A program made the translations under genes and the position numbers. The notes below the pieces were generated by a model. It was not told the DNA's origin. It did no database searches and saw only the letters and a program-made list of their open reading frames with translations. Source: Setaria digitata (Eukaryota > Nematoda > Chromadorea > Rhabditida > Setariidae). From it: 64,000 nt of DNA. The DNA is taken from NCBI GenBank assembly GCA_003640385.1, contig RCAB01000088.1, forward strand, positions 62,001 to 126,000. The letters are read 5' to 3'. Shown in pieces: positions 1 to 11,312 of this stretch (the first letter of the stretch is position 1; each line of letters opens with the position of its first letter).

Positions 1-417
1 AAACTCAGAGAAAATGTATGAATCAACACGCCTTCCGCCGTGTTTTAGTTTGTGCTTTATCGATAACGACGTTATTTCCGATGCGTTTTAGCAAAATTAC
101 TGCATATGGATCACACACACCGAATATATCTCTTTTTGCCAAATGTTCTGCCTTAACAATTCTAATACGAAGAAGTTCTGTGTCCTGAAAAAAATGTTAT
201 AGAAAATACAATTTTCTTATTGATTTCCAAAATATAGGATAAGGCCTAGTCACACAATATCGCTGTAATAATGACTCGATCACTTCGGGAAAAGAGTGTA
301 TCCTAGTTATACTTCAACCTCTCCATACCCAATGCAAGCCTCATTCACAGAAATGCTTACTTCTTCCGTTTCAGGCAAGCCGTACACTTGCCCTCCTGTT
401 GCTTCACTTGGTGACAT
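1..417 (-). CDS. NEDD4-family HECT E3 ubiquitin ligase, 5' end (partial)
   Basis: Only the first two coding exons are inside the window. Exon 1 (417-361) starts at ATG 417, 11 nt after an ATTTTCAG acceptor (AG at 430-429), and encodes 19 residues ending in ETEE before a GTAAGC donor. Exon 2 (184 to about 30) continues in phase 0 and encodes the start of a C2 domain: the string LAKRDIFGVCDPYA closely follows the LAKKDIFGASDPY of vertebrate NEDD4, and QTKTRRK matches the QTKTIKK strand. In this family the C2 domain binds Ca2+ and membranes, WW domains bind PY motifs and a HECT domain transfers ubiquitin; those parts lie off the left edge. The exon-2 donor is unclear: GT at 29-28, GT at 27-26, or a GC donor at 31-30. 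It is head-to-head with the dehydrogenase gene. C. elegans Y92H12A.2 is the likely counterpart (memory). I am sure of the C2 domain and fairly sure of the family. Confidence 0.8.
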
Positions 418-681
418 TCACTTGTCTCCTGAAAATTTTATTAGTCTTGGAATCGTTCCCCTCTACCTAGTCTCAAAGTGATTCAATCTCGTCACTTTAT
501 CTCGGAATTTCATCTTTTGCACCTCTCGTAATTTGCAACCTATGCAAGGCGTATATAACCCCAGTAGACATTGTAATGAACCGTCAAATATTTCAGACAC
601 AACAGTGACGTTAGCACTTGCTGTCAGTTGACAAGAAATCACGACTCCATTTTTCAGAGACAGTGTTTTTCATCGCGCCCA
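418..681. promoter_or_regulatory. Shared upstream region of the NEDD4-like and DHRSX-like genes
   Basis: The two start codons face away from each other and are 264 bp apart, so the promoters must overlap. The minus-strand side contains an ATTTTCAG acceptor at about 429-436, which may be a spliced-leader addition site. No TATA box or other motif stood out. Confidence 0.4.
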
Positions 682-2143
682 ATGAAATCCGGTTTTGGGA
701 GGTAATTAGGGACGTACTGATTGGGTTGGATGGCAAAACGTGGTGATGGTGCTGAAAAGAATGGGTAGGTTATTTTCTGTATTGTGTTCTGTTCTCCTAT
801 TGTTTGAACGAAATGACACGGGAAGACTTCCCTATCAGTTAAATTCAGTTCCTGTAACATGCTCATCGGTAGCATATCATAGTCTTACAATAACATGTTA
901 AGTATTAAGTACTCAGTGCGTGTAACTGGCTGCTTGACTTGTCAACATTTCTTGGATTTTATCTCATTGCTGCATACTGCATTGTGGTGGAATTCTACAT
1001 GGACCGGATCCGCCGCTACAATGGATTATCACGAATGAAATATTTGCTCAAAACTATAAACGAAAGTAAATTCATTAATGCCTCGAACCGAAAATTGGTT
1101 GCTGTAGTCACTGGTGCAAGTGGAACAATCGGCACCGAAATTGTTCGTTTACTGCTGCAAAATAAATTCAAGGTATTTATTAACAAGACTCTTGAATTCA
1201 TTAGGTATTCCCGTACAGATTTCACTTGGAGTGTCTTTCGCTTCTTTTTTGTGCACAAGCATTTCAAGGCTTTTTTAATTCCCTATTGATCTCGTTAAAC
1301 AAATAATGAAGTTAGCGTAAGGAGCACTGTTCCAAAGCAGTTATTTTAAAGGTCATATGTTTGGTCCAGGATCGTGACAATGACCACCGGTTGGGTAGCT
1401 TCAAATGTCAGCCAAACTTCGTCATGCAGAATGTGGATTTAGCGAATCTTGAGGAGGTGAAGGAAACGGCAAAATTACTCGCGTACGAATATTCTAGCGT
1501 AGATCTCATTATTTGCGGTGCTGGTATTATGTTGCAACCATATAAGCTCACAAAGGGTGGCTTTGAGATCCACTGTGCCGTTAATCTACTTTCACATGCC
1601 GTCATGGTGAATTATTTGATGCCGTGCATAGCAGAAAATTCTTCGTTAGAAAGTTATGCCAGGAATAGCCGCATCGTATTCCTATCATCCGCTATTGCAC
1701 ACTTAGGAGTTTTTCGTGGCATGTTAGAGGATAACTTTGAAATGTTCTATACTTACCGGAATGGCTATCAGGCATATTCGGCATCGAAATTTGCCGTGTC
1801 GCTGTATGCCGAGGAACTAGACAAACAAATACAGCAGAAATCCACGGCGATGAACCAACGGACGGTAACCATCATTTCTATGCATCCGGGTTGTGTTGCA
1901 GGTGGTTTATACCATTATGCAAATACTCTGACCAAATTTATAATTTCCCAATTTCTGTGGCCTATAATGAGAAATCCAGCTTTAGCTGCAGCCGAAACTA
2001 TAGCCCTTGGATGTGCTGATAATTTGAAAGGTGGCTGTTATTACCAGCATATGGTACCGACCAGAATCCTATGCAGCACCATGAAAAAAGAACAATTGTA
2101 TCAACATGTACGAAACATAATAACAAACATGGAAGAATTGTAG
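682..2143 (+). CDS. DHRSX-like short-chain dehydrogenase/reductase with N-terminal membrane segment
   Basis: Three exons: 682-701, 917-1172 and 1352-2143, giving 355 residues in phase. The 20-bp first exon has donor GGGAG|GTAATT and is the only ATG source I found that joins in phase to exon 2. Exon 2 opens with a hydrophobic stretch (about residues 11-33), then the Rossmann glycine motif TGASGTIG. Exon 3 carries the variant GAG in place of NAG, the catalytic serine in FLSSA, and the catalytic YSASK. The order and spacing follow human DHRSX (330 aa), an ER-anchored SDR recently tied to dolichol synthesis. The exon-3 acceptor is TTTTAAAG rather than CAG. If the first exon is wrong, the first in-frame ATG is 999, which would lose the membrane segment. 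An AATAAA lies at 2153-2158, just after the stop. The SDR family is certain; the substrate is inferred from DHRSX. Confidence 0.88.
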
Positions 2144-2750
2144 AATAGACACAATAAAAGTCGTCGTAATCCACGAAATTTTCAGTAAAGTGAGTCTTAC
2201 ACATATTTATATTCTAACAATGTATATTAATGATTTGCGCGTAAATATAAGAAGAATTTACGAGAAGACTAGTGTGATTATTTCTTTTAGTTTTTCATAA
2301 TGAGTTAATATTTTTAAAATAGACAAAAAGATTCAGATACAAACCGAATATGAAAATAAATTATACAAATTGAATATAAGAAAACAAAACAAGAAAGTTC
2401 GAAAGTAGGGAATGTTCTGAAATATGACGAAAAATGAATTTGTCTGGATCTTAAATTTAGAAAAAAGTGGATCTTTTCATCTTTTTGGAGGTGCTCGCAA
2501 CTCCCTTTCACTGATTCCTTCATTGAAAACATGAAAGAATTGAAAATCTCAAGGTAAGAGACGGTAAGCCGTGCTTCAGAAATTGTTAGTGATACGTAAT
2601 TTCGGATGGGTTCTAAGATTTAAATAGTTAAAGAGAGAAAGAGTGAAATGGTCTCCGGAAAAAAAAAAAATATTCTTACTTTCGCTAATTCCTAAGATGA
2701 ATTACAGAGATCAGATGATGTTGAGTGTTCAGTCTTATATACTGTTCAGG
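2144..2750. other. Convergent intergenic region between the SDR gene and INTS3
   Basis: About 600 bp of AT-rich DNA separate the two stop codons. It holds the AATAAA of the dehydrogenase at 2153-2158 and an A-rich tract near 2660. I see no coding exon or RNA gene. Confidence 0.6.
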
Positions 2751-5700
2751 TTAATCACTGTCAGAGTCAACTATCAGTTTCTGCCTCTTCCTTTTTGCGC
2801 TTTTGTTTTCATCCTGAAATGAAATGGAAATATTTGTATGCATTAAAGAATATAAATATATGAAAATATAAATCACGACTCCTTTCTGTTCCTGGGTCGT
2901 CCCTTCTTTTGTTTCTAACCTGCTCGTGGTTTTTGGTTTCTGCGACGGACTCTTTTAACCCTCGAGGATGAATCTAAGTTCAAATTCAAAAAGAAAAAGT
3001 CGGCAATATTCGTGATGTGACCAACCTTGGCAGGTCCATAAAAATAAAAACAAAAAACCGCCAAATAAAATAACAATAAAAACCGCTTTTTTCACATTTG
3101 TACAAATGCTCTAGTTTTGTAAAATAGCAAACAAAATATTTTACGAAGTAAGTCATAGCACTGAGATTTCCCACACTAAATAAAATTAAGGGAGTTTCCT
3201 ATTGCTATCGACTGTTTCGACAAATTTATATATTCAGCAGACGAGTGCTAACAATGATTAATCTGCTTAATTATCAAATAGTAACAGTTTCAGCTAGTTT
3301 CAGCTAGGTATAAGTTAAAACTGAAAGATAAAGCCGGTTTTGTGACGTCGTTCTGCATAGTCAAAATGAAAAATGAACTGAAGGAAGCATACATCACTCA
3401 TGTCGGTTACTTTTTTCGATATCTTGCTTCTCCGCAAAGAACGAGCACTTTGTGCACTATCATCGCTCAGTATCTCCATTACAGCAAACAATTCACTGTA
3501 TCGTATCCGAAGTGATGATACCTAGCAAAGTTTATGTAACAATTAAACAATTTGTAATTAGAGTTAAAAGCGGTCATAAATCAACCAACTGCGAATAGTG
3601 CATTTTTAATCACTAAATTTATTGGGTTTTAGATATATTTCTTTTCAAAGCAATTCACTTTTCTCTCGCAGAAGTGATAAATTATGGGTAGATGGATGAA
3701 ATATGCGCCTCAGCTCTTGGCATTTTTCAAAATTACTGGATTGTTAATATTTTCCGAATTACGAAAATAACCTTTTCAGCAGCCCTTGCTGCAGTAAATG
3801 CTTCTTGTAATGTAGGACGAGCCAGGAACGCTTCAGCTACATGACTATCCTTCGACAAACAACTTTGTCGAAATTTATCCAAATGAGAAAATAACTGATC
3901 CAAACAAACATATCTAAAATAAGACTTGTAAAATCCTGCACACCATGTTTCCTTTCTTCGCAGTGATGAGTACTGAATTTAAAATAATACCATTGTAAAA
4001 TTACAAAAGATGTATGTTTTCAACTTCGCAAAAATTACCGTAGATGCCAACATAATTCTAAAGACATTACCCAAAAATAGTCCATAGATCTTTTATCCTT
4101 TTACGAAATGACCACTTATAAAAAAAAAATTAAGGCTCTACAGTTCCAAACCACCTTTGTGCTGGACGCTTCCCCTTTGAATGAATTGGAAGAAGATCAC
4201 CAGACTGGATCAATTTATCAATGAGACTAGAGAGTAATTCTGCTACTCGAGTTGCGTAATCTGGATCCTTGATTAACAATTTCAGACAATTTACAGTGAA
4301 CATATCGGATGGTGTTCGAGATAACAGATTTCGTATAAGACCCATATTCGGTTCTCGATCCAACCTAAACCACAAATATCCTTAACGCTCATACATTTCA
4401 GGTTATGACAAGATGAATACTGGAGCATTTACGTAACATTTGATATAAAAAAAAATAAACCTTTGAAGCATGATGTAAACTTGTGCAATTGCTTCCGAAT
4501 GCTTTGGATATTGCAATTTAGAAATGATTTGCAAAATCCAATCAACAGGAACGCCTTCTGCGTGCACCAGTTGCCAGAAAACAAACTGCGCTGTAGTTTC
4601 CCAGGTCAAGGAAGCACTAACAATAGGGAGAAAGGAGTCTTTCCTGAAACTTACAAAGTTATTTATGTCATTTATGCTGAGCCTGTGGGTTATTCTAGTT
4701 ATTATATTTTTTTTTTTTTTTCTGAATAATATAATAACTAGAATGACCCACAGGCTCAGCATAAATGATAGAATCAATATAATCCTTTCAAATAAAATGC
4801 ATGAATCAAAAAGCGATGGCAACGTCTTTACGAAAAACTTTTGAAACTAACCTGAAAAACGAGATATTTTCCCGAACCATTTCACCAATAAGATCGGCAA
4901 TCTGCCGCCCATCTAATGAATGAGCCAATAATTTCATCAGTTCAATACTACCCATCGCCTCGGTTGCAAATTTTTCATATATATATGGAATAAGATGTGC
5001 GAATAGCACATAGTCATCAATGTGACATTGCTTAAAGGATATTTTTTAAATTAAGCATTTTTAATTAAAGCTTTCATTGGATTACTGTTTCTTGACTAAT
5101 TTCAGTGAAGTAATTACTAGTAGCAACGATCTTATTGTGCAAGAATTATTTGGTCTAAACAACCTGTAAGTCTGAGACAATCTGCTGAATTGGTGGATTA
5201 TCTAACAATCGACATAGATCTGTGTAGGCTGCGATTGCAGTATCATTTTGATCACGACGATTTGAGGACGTAAAAAAGAGTAATAAATATGATATGGAAG
5301 AACATCTGTAAAGAATTTATACATTTCTTTTTATAATCGGTGAAACAAAAAATATTTTCTCCTTTCTATCCTCAAAAGAAAACACTGTCTAAGGATGATG
5401 AAACTGGAAATTTCACTGTATTTTCCAAAACTGTGTGTGTTTTAAAGTATCTAAAGCTTTTAACAGGTTAAAAACTAAGCAATAAAAACCACTACAAACA
5501 TGCCTTTCACACATTTCAGCTATTAGTGACAGTAGTGGCTGTCTCGTAGCATCGCTATCAGGTGTTAGGCACAGATTTCGAAATATTACGTATAGCGGCT
5601 GATTAAACATCTCCTCCAGGATTCTAAAATTCTACAGTATACTAAAAAATTGGAAAATTTCTTGCGCAACTACACAAATTTAATGTGGAACTAGATAAAA

Positions 5701-8700
5701 TGGAGCAGAAATTACTCAGGTGTGTCCAAAAAACCTTCCGACAATGGCTTCCGATTTCGAATATCCTTCCTGAAGATAAGAAGAAGGCATTCCGATAAAA
5801 GCTCAATCTGTTCCTCGTCTAATAACTCATCCTGAAAATAAAGTTTCGGTTTCGAACAGATATTCAACAGAAGTTAGAATAAAGTGACTAAAGAAAAGAA
5901 AAAATTAAAAAATAAACTGAGAAAAACCTGCAAAAAACGTAAAAATGAGAGCGAAACAAAATCTTCTAATTACTCTTGCTAACAAACGGCCTGCATATAT
6001 ATAAATAGATATAAGCAAACTGAAAAACATACCTAATATTTCTTTACTTTTTATCCAGTACTTAGATTTTGAAAATTAAAACCTACATTATCAAAAATAG
6101 CAGATAACAATTTCTGCATCATTTCACATCGTGTATCATTATCTGTATTTTTCACATTCGCTAAGTTTTCTATCGATTCTCGAAATTCTTCTTTGACGGC
6201 GGCTAAGAGAGTCATGACTTTCTCTTCACATGATAAACCAAATTCTTCATCGACTGAACCTCCCCCCTCTTCGACAATCGATGGGTCTGTACTAGCCGCA
6301 TCTTCCGTAATCGCTGAACCACTTTCGCTCTGCACTACCTCCACATCAGATATTGGCACCTCATTCGGCTCTAAAAGGTATCTGTTACTTTCGTAGATTT
6401 TAATTTTCATCTTCGAGAAATAAAGTCATCTAAAAATGAAGAGATTTCTAAACAGGATACTTCACTGGCATAATTATTAACAAAACGAATGATTTATTGT
6501 CCACTATGTCCTATAGTCTTCGATATTGTCACAATGCATCAGCCATCAAAACTAAAACAACAAATCAAATAAATGGAATGATTTTATCACTTGGAAGACT
6601 GTATTGCAAAAGTGAAGCTCATGAGCGGCCTGTCCAATTAGGTAAAGTCCGAATATAGCCACGGATAATCTTACCTGTTAATACAGTAGACGGATGTGTT
6701 TGTATAGTTTGTGGTGGTCGAAAAAGTCCTCGAAATGTATCTCGGAAATTTTCTCGTACATTCTTTTGCAGCACTGGGTTGTCGAATATGACGGATGGAG
6801 AGCTGTAAATGTGAAAAAAAAATTAGGAGAAAAACAGCATGAGAACGTTGTGTAAACCTCAAGCTATATATCAGCCAAACTAAGATGGACTAAGATATAT
6901 ACAAGAAATGTTTTAAATAAGGGAAGAATAAACGAATCCTGATATAAAAACTTGATAAGCGGACAAACTCAAAAATGAGAGATCTAGAAAAGAATAAAAC
7001 GTTAAGACTAAAAAAGAAGTAAATACTGCAAAGCACATATATTTTAACGAACTAACCCCAAAATATTGTGATCAATCAGAAACTTGAATGAATTTGTCAC
7101 CGAGGTTACTAGTCGTTGTTGTAGTGGAGGATGAAGCTCATAACTCATCTGAAATTTCAGTACTATCCATTTCTTCTAGTGAAATAAAAAACGAATTTTT
7201 TGACTTCGGCACTGTGAAAAGAAAAAAGAATTAACACTATTATGAATACAAAAATATTCCGAGGTCTCCTGAAACATACTTATCTCCAAAAATTCATTAT
7301 CTAAATGACAGTAATGCAGGCATTAATAGTTATATAAATTTGCACATACAAATAGCTTACTCTTATCATGAAATCAACCAGCGAATTCGCTAGTAACGGC
7401 TGAACGTGTAATAGATGGCGTAGAACATGAAAAGCAGGTTCTGAAAATGTAAGAAAATCTGTCTGAAAATACGCTTAAAAAAATAAATTTATTTCTCTTT
7501 AATGAAACATTATTGAAAACCCAAATATTTAATTAATTATTTCTGCTGTTACTTCTTTTTCTCCTTAATTTTTTTTTTGCTAAATAAACTGTGCACAACA
7601 AATTTAATAAAGAGAAGTAATCTACCAATCAAAACGTGTCCTCCCGTCGTGGGATCATAACAAAACCAATCCCACAAAAGATGTAGCTTGCACCACTGTT
7701 GTTCCATTATGCTCTATAAATACTTAAATTATATTACTACATTAATGAGTTGAAAAAAAAAGCTTTGAAAAAAAGTTTTGAAAAAAAAGCTTATGGTTTT
7801 AACTTCTTGCTTCTGAAAATTCAATGCTTCGGAGACCACAAAATTAAAGGGGTTGTTCATCACAGCATACGTTTTTTTTCTCTTTTATACTTACTTAGCA
7901 TGAAAGGGAAAAAAAATACAAGAAAAAAAATTATTTCATTACCTCCATTACCACTTTTTTGCAGAGTTTTTTGATATAATAAGTTGTTACGTTATTTAAT
8001 TTAATCTATTTATGCCACTATAATATAATCGCCTTACTAGTACTCAATAGCTGGAATGATTTTCTCTTTAGTCGAAGATTCAGAAATGTATCCTAATTCA
8101 ATTTGGTATAACCTAGTTACTCTCAAAATGTGACGATGCATTCTTAGAATGGAACATCTACTACATAGAGCAGCTTCAATCGGCTATCAATCGGAAGAAA
8201 AGAACTTTGAAAACAGCGAAAATTAAACAATGTTTGAGGATTTTATCAAAAAAAATGGCATTAAACATACGCTTGTTTGCGGGAACATTGAAGCAATGAA
8301 TACCGCTTTCATTTCCTGTCCAAATTGAGGTGTTTCACCACAAGAAAGAAATATAGCACAACGTACTAATTCGGAACGAAGACTACCAGCATCTGGATTC
8401 GATAAGTACTGTAAAAACGACTTCGTTCTTTACTTCTAAACTATCAAAAAGATGAAGTCTTAAACATAGAACTTAAACACTAGAACTTATCTCAGAATAA
8501 TGACGTCCGGGACGTAAAATAATTTCCCAGCTATAACGAATTTCTGGCGAAAAATCAAACCTGCTTTTTGAACCATTCCAAATGTCGCTCATGTGTTCCA
8601 GGTTTTACCTTTGCAAATATGAATTCTAGTTTCCGTTGCATGGCTACAGATATCCTGTAGAGGGGGAAAGTATGTGGACACATGCGGCTCATTAGTTCTT

Positions 8701-11151
8701 CAACTGAAATACTAAATTTTAACGCTTTTATGAATACAATTTGATCTACTGCTCAAGGTAGTACATTGAGGGTTCACCATTCACCATCAGCATTAGGAGA
8801 AAACATTTTCTAGTTTCCAGTTCAGAAAATCGAATATAGTATAATAGTAAAATAAAGTTTACTACCAAAAACTACATTATTCTCTATCAGAAATAAGTGA
8901 TATTGAAATGAGGTAATTAGAAATGGAAAAAAAAAACTACAAGTTTCTCCGCGAATTATACATATCTCTCAACTTGAAAATCAAGACTGATACTGATATT
9001 TCCTTCGCAGCTGATAAGCGAATAAGATTCCAAGAAAGACAAAATTACAAAATTAACCGCTCATATTAGGTCCCAGTTTGTTTGGGTTATATAGAAGATG
9101 CTTCCATATTACTGCAAATTGTGGTATCTTCGAGACTCTCATTAATGTTAAGATTAAATCTCGTCCCAGTTGTGCACAGTCCACAAATCGTTCTGTGAGC
9201 AACCATTGACAAACATTTATCATTTGGGTGCGCAGCGATTCGAAAGCATTGAAAGAACTTAGGTCACAAATAAATCTGAAAATATTATGGAGTCATGATT
9301 ACTACAATAATCTTCAAGAAAAAAAATGTACATGAAATAAATGAAGCGAAGGGATTAAAATGGAATTCATGACAAGGATTAACTGCTAGGTATATGCTCT
9401 GAAAAAAAAGAAACAAAAATTTCATTAAAATCCAACTTTATATTACTCAAGCTCTAAACACTGAGAAAAGTTGAACACCGACAGAAGCCTAACCTTGTAA
9501 AAGTGAGTAAGGTAACTGGAATAAGAGAAGCTTTTGGTTTCAATTCACTTAACCATGTATGGTGGTCGTTTAACATCCCGGCAACAGCACTTAAAAGAGT
9601 GCAGGTTTCTTTCAAATCACTTCCTGTAAATGCTGCATTTATTTTTCTCACAACTGCAGAGGTATAAAGGCATCAGCAAAATTTTTAATGCTTGAAGTGA
9701 CAATTTTTAAAATGATAATTCTCTTTCTATTCAATCCCTCCTTCGATTTACAAGTAGAAGAAATCTTCCCAGATCTAAAACATCGATATTTTTTGGTTCT
9801 AAACATTTTTTTTTTTTTTGAAGTCCAAAACATTTTTGGACCACAATGAATTTCGAATCTTTACACAGAAGTAGTTATTGTTTGAATTTGTAAAATTACC
9901 ATCGTTAGCATTACGAAGGTAGTTGATCAGTACGTTATCAATTTTTGGCACATTAGATTTGATTGCTTCTCGGAAAAAGTACACAATCTGTTCTCGTACT
10001 TCAGGACGCATTCTCGGATAAAGTTCAAACAATATCATATTAACATTGCATAAAGCACAAAACCAACCATCGCGTGCCAAGAGAGACATGACGGAAAAAT
10101 ACTAGAAGGTATTTTTTTTCTTTACATTAAAAAATAAATTTAGATACTGAATAAGCAACCTTCACCTATCAATTTCTGTTAATTTTCAGTTAATTTTAAT
10201 CTTCCAATCACTGGAAATAGCAAACAATTCGATACAAAAGTATTACAGCATGTTAAAATTAAGTGCTTAGAATTAATCGTTCACCTACCTTCTGAGCGTT
10301 TTGTGGTTCCGTCAACAATCCATATAGAAGACCACCTGTGATGCTTTCAAATACCTGTAATAATAATAGCGTTGAACCAAGAAACATGAAAACACTTTGA
10401 AGGGAGCTTTACAATAGTAAAGTATACAAATCTTGAGAATGAATGTACTGCAATCCAAAGATGTGCTACCTTTGCTTCTCCAGCCATCTGCAATAAGACA
10501 TCGTATGATTCTTTTTCGGGAAGACCACTTGTCCGATTCTGAACCATAATGAATCCATTTTCTAACTTCTGCAATTCACTTCACCTTAAACTTAAAAAAC
10601 TGACATGGGCTTAATTTTTTTTTGACCAACAACATATGGAATGAAATTGTAAAAGATTCCTTCCTGGCGAGAAAGAGAAATTTTTATGCCGCTATGATGG
10701 CCCTTGGTCATTCATATTTTGCAAAACCCTTTTTTCTTCGAACTCTTTCTAGGACAGGACTAATATTGAAAACAATCATTTCTTTAGAAGAATTATAACG
10801 CTATCAAAAAGATCAAAAAAGTACTTCTTCGAGCTCGTCACGCTGTTCGAAGTTGCTTAAACTGAGCAACTTGGAAATCCGTTTCAAGCGTGTATTTGAT
10901 GATTCCATTGGATGCGTCAGTCCATGCACAACTTCACCTGTAAAACTTGAAATTAGGATTTTTCTTCTTTTTGAAAGAGGACAAAAATGGGACAAATAGA
11001 GCGACACCCTTCCCCTAATATTAAATATTTTACAACAGTTCCACTGTGTACTTGCTCTTTCTCCAACACCACTGGAACCTTCACTTGTCGACAATCCTGC
11101 CTGTTCTGTTTCGTAGTACTGCAAATTGCACAGCGATACCGCTGTGGGCAT
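2751..11151 (-). CDS. ints-3: Integrator complex subunit 3 (INTS3 / SOSS-A)
   Basis: Twenty-four exons close in phase to 1101 residues (human INTS3 is 1043): 11151-11034, 10937-10825, 10568-10470, 10354-10289, 10101-9900, 9653-9494, 9275-9058, 8703-8561, 8408-8271, 7713-7626, 7440-7361, 7148-7057, 6802-6675, 6370-6087, 5831-5716, 5623-5465, 5305-5164, 5030-4852, 4643-4461, 4364-4155, 3913-3772, 3521-3393, 2973-2920, 2813-2751. Diagnostic matches to human INTS3 run the whole length: QRDELEE near the N-terminus, FDNP mid-protein, QPLYVIFRNLC, RKDS...LTWET, and the basic tail ending SDSD. INTS3 is a helical-repeat scaffold of Integrator, which terminates and cleaves Pol II transcripts including snRNAs; it also forms the SOSS single-strand DNA repair complex. 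The donor of exon 16 (5465) is the least certain junction. The intron between exons 18 and 19 holds a long hairpin. The gene is divergent from smg-5. Confidence 0.95.
4668..4768. repeat. Near-perfect inverted repeat (hairpin) inside an INTS3 intron
   Basis: Arms 4668-4708 and 4728-4768 are reverse complements over 41 bp with one mismatch. They are separated by a 19-bp, T-rich loop. The whole element lies in the 208-bp intron between INTS3 exons 18 and 19, ending 24 nt from the acceptor. It does not overlap any exon. It could be a recent inverted duplication, the remnant of a foldback element, or a structured intronic RNA. Confidence 0.9.
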
Positions 11152-11312
11152 ACTTCTCGGTTTGTCCGAGTAGATGTGGCGAGGAAACTAGTACTAGTTC
11201 ATTCTAGTGGGGTCTTTCCTTTTTAGCTTGTCTCTGAGCTACGGAACTATTGATCGGTGAAATTAACCTGTTGCAGCTGTTTGTATTATTGTAATCCAAT
11301 GGTACCTTGAGC
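11152..11312. promoter_or_regulatory. Compact bidirectional promoter between INTS3 and smg-5
   Basis: Only 161 bp separate the two divergent start codons. A TTGCAG at 11271-11276 could be a spliced-leader acceptor for smg-5. The interval must hold both 5' untranslated leaders and both core promoters. Confidence 0.6.
11299..11310 (+). promoter_or_regulatory. Three-codon upstream ORF before the smg-5 start
   Basis: ATG GTA CCT TGA encodes Met-Val-Pro and stops 2 nt before the smg-5 ATG at 11313. It would be in the mRNA if the 5' end lies at or upstream of the TTGCAG at 11271-11276. Such an element can lower translation or mark an mRNA for nonsense-mediated decay. Confidence 0.5.

Noticed and set aside
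439..875. 73-codon minus-strand frame upstream of the NEDD4-like gene (654-875)
   Set aside because: It overlaps the first exon of the dehydrogenase in antisense and has no donor that joins in phase to the C2 exons; the ATG at 417 explains the 5' end better.
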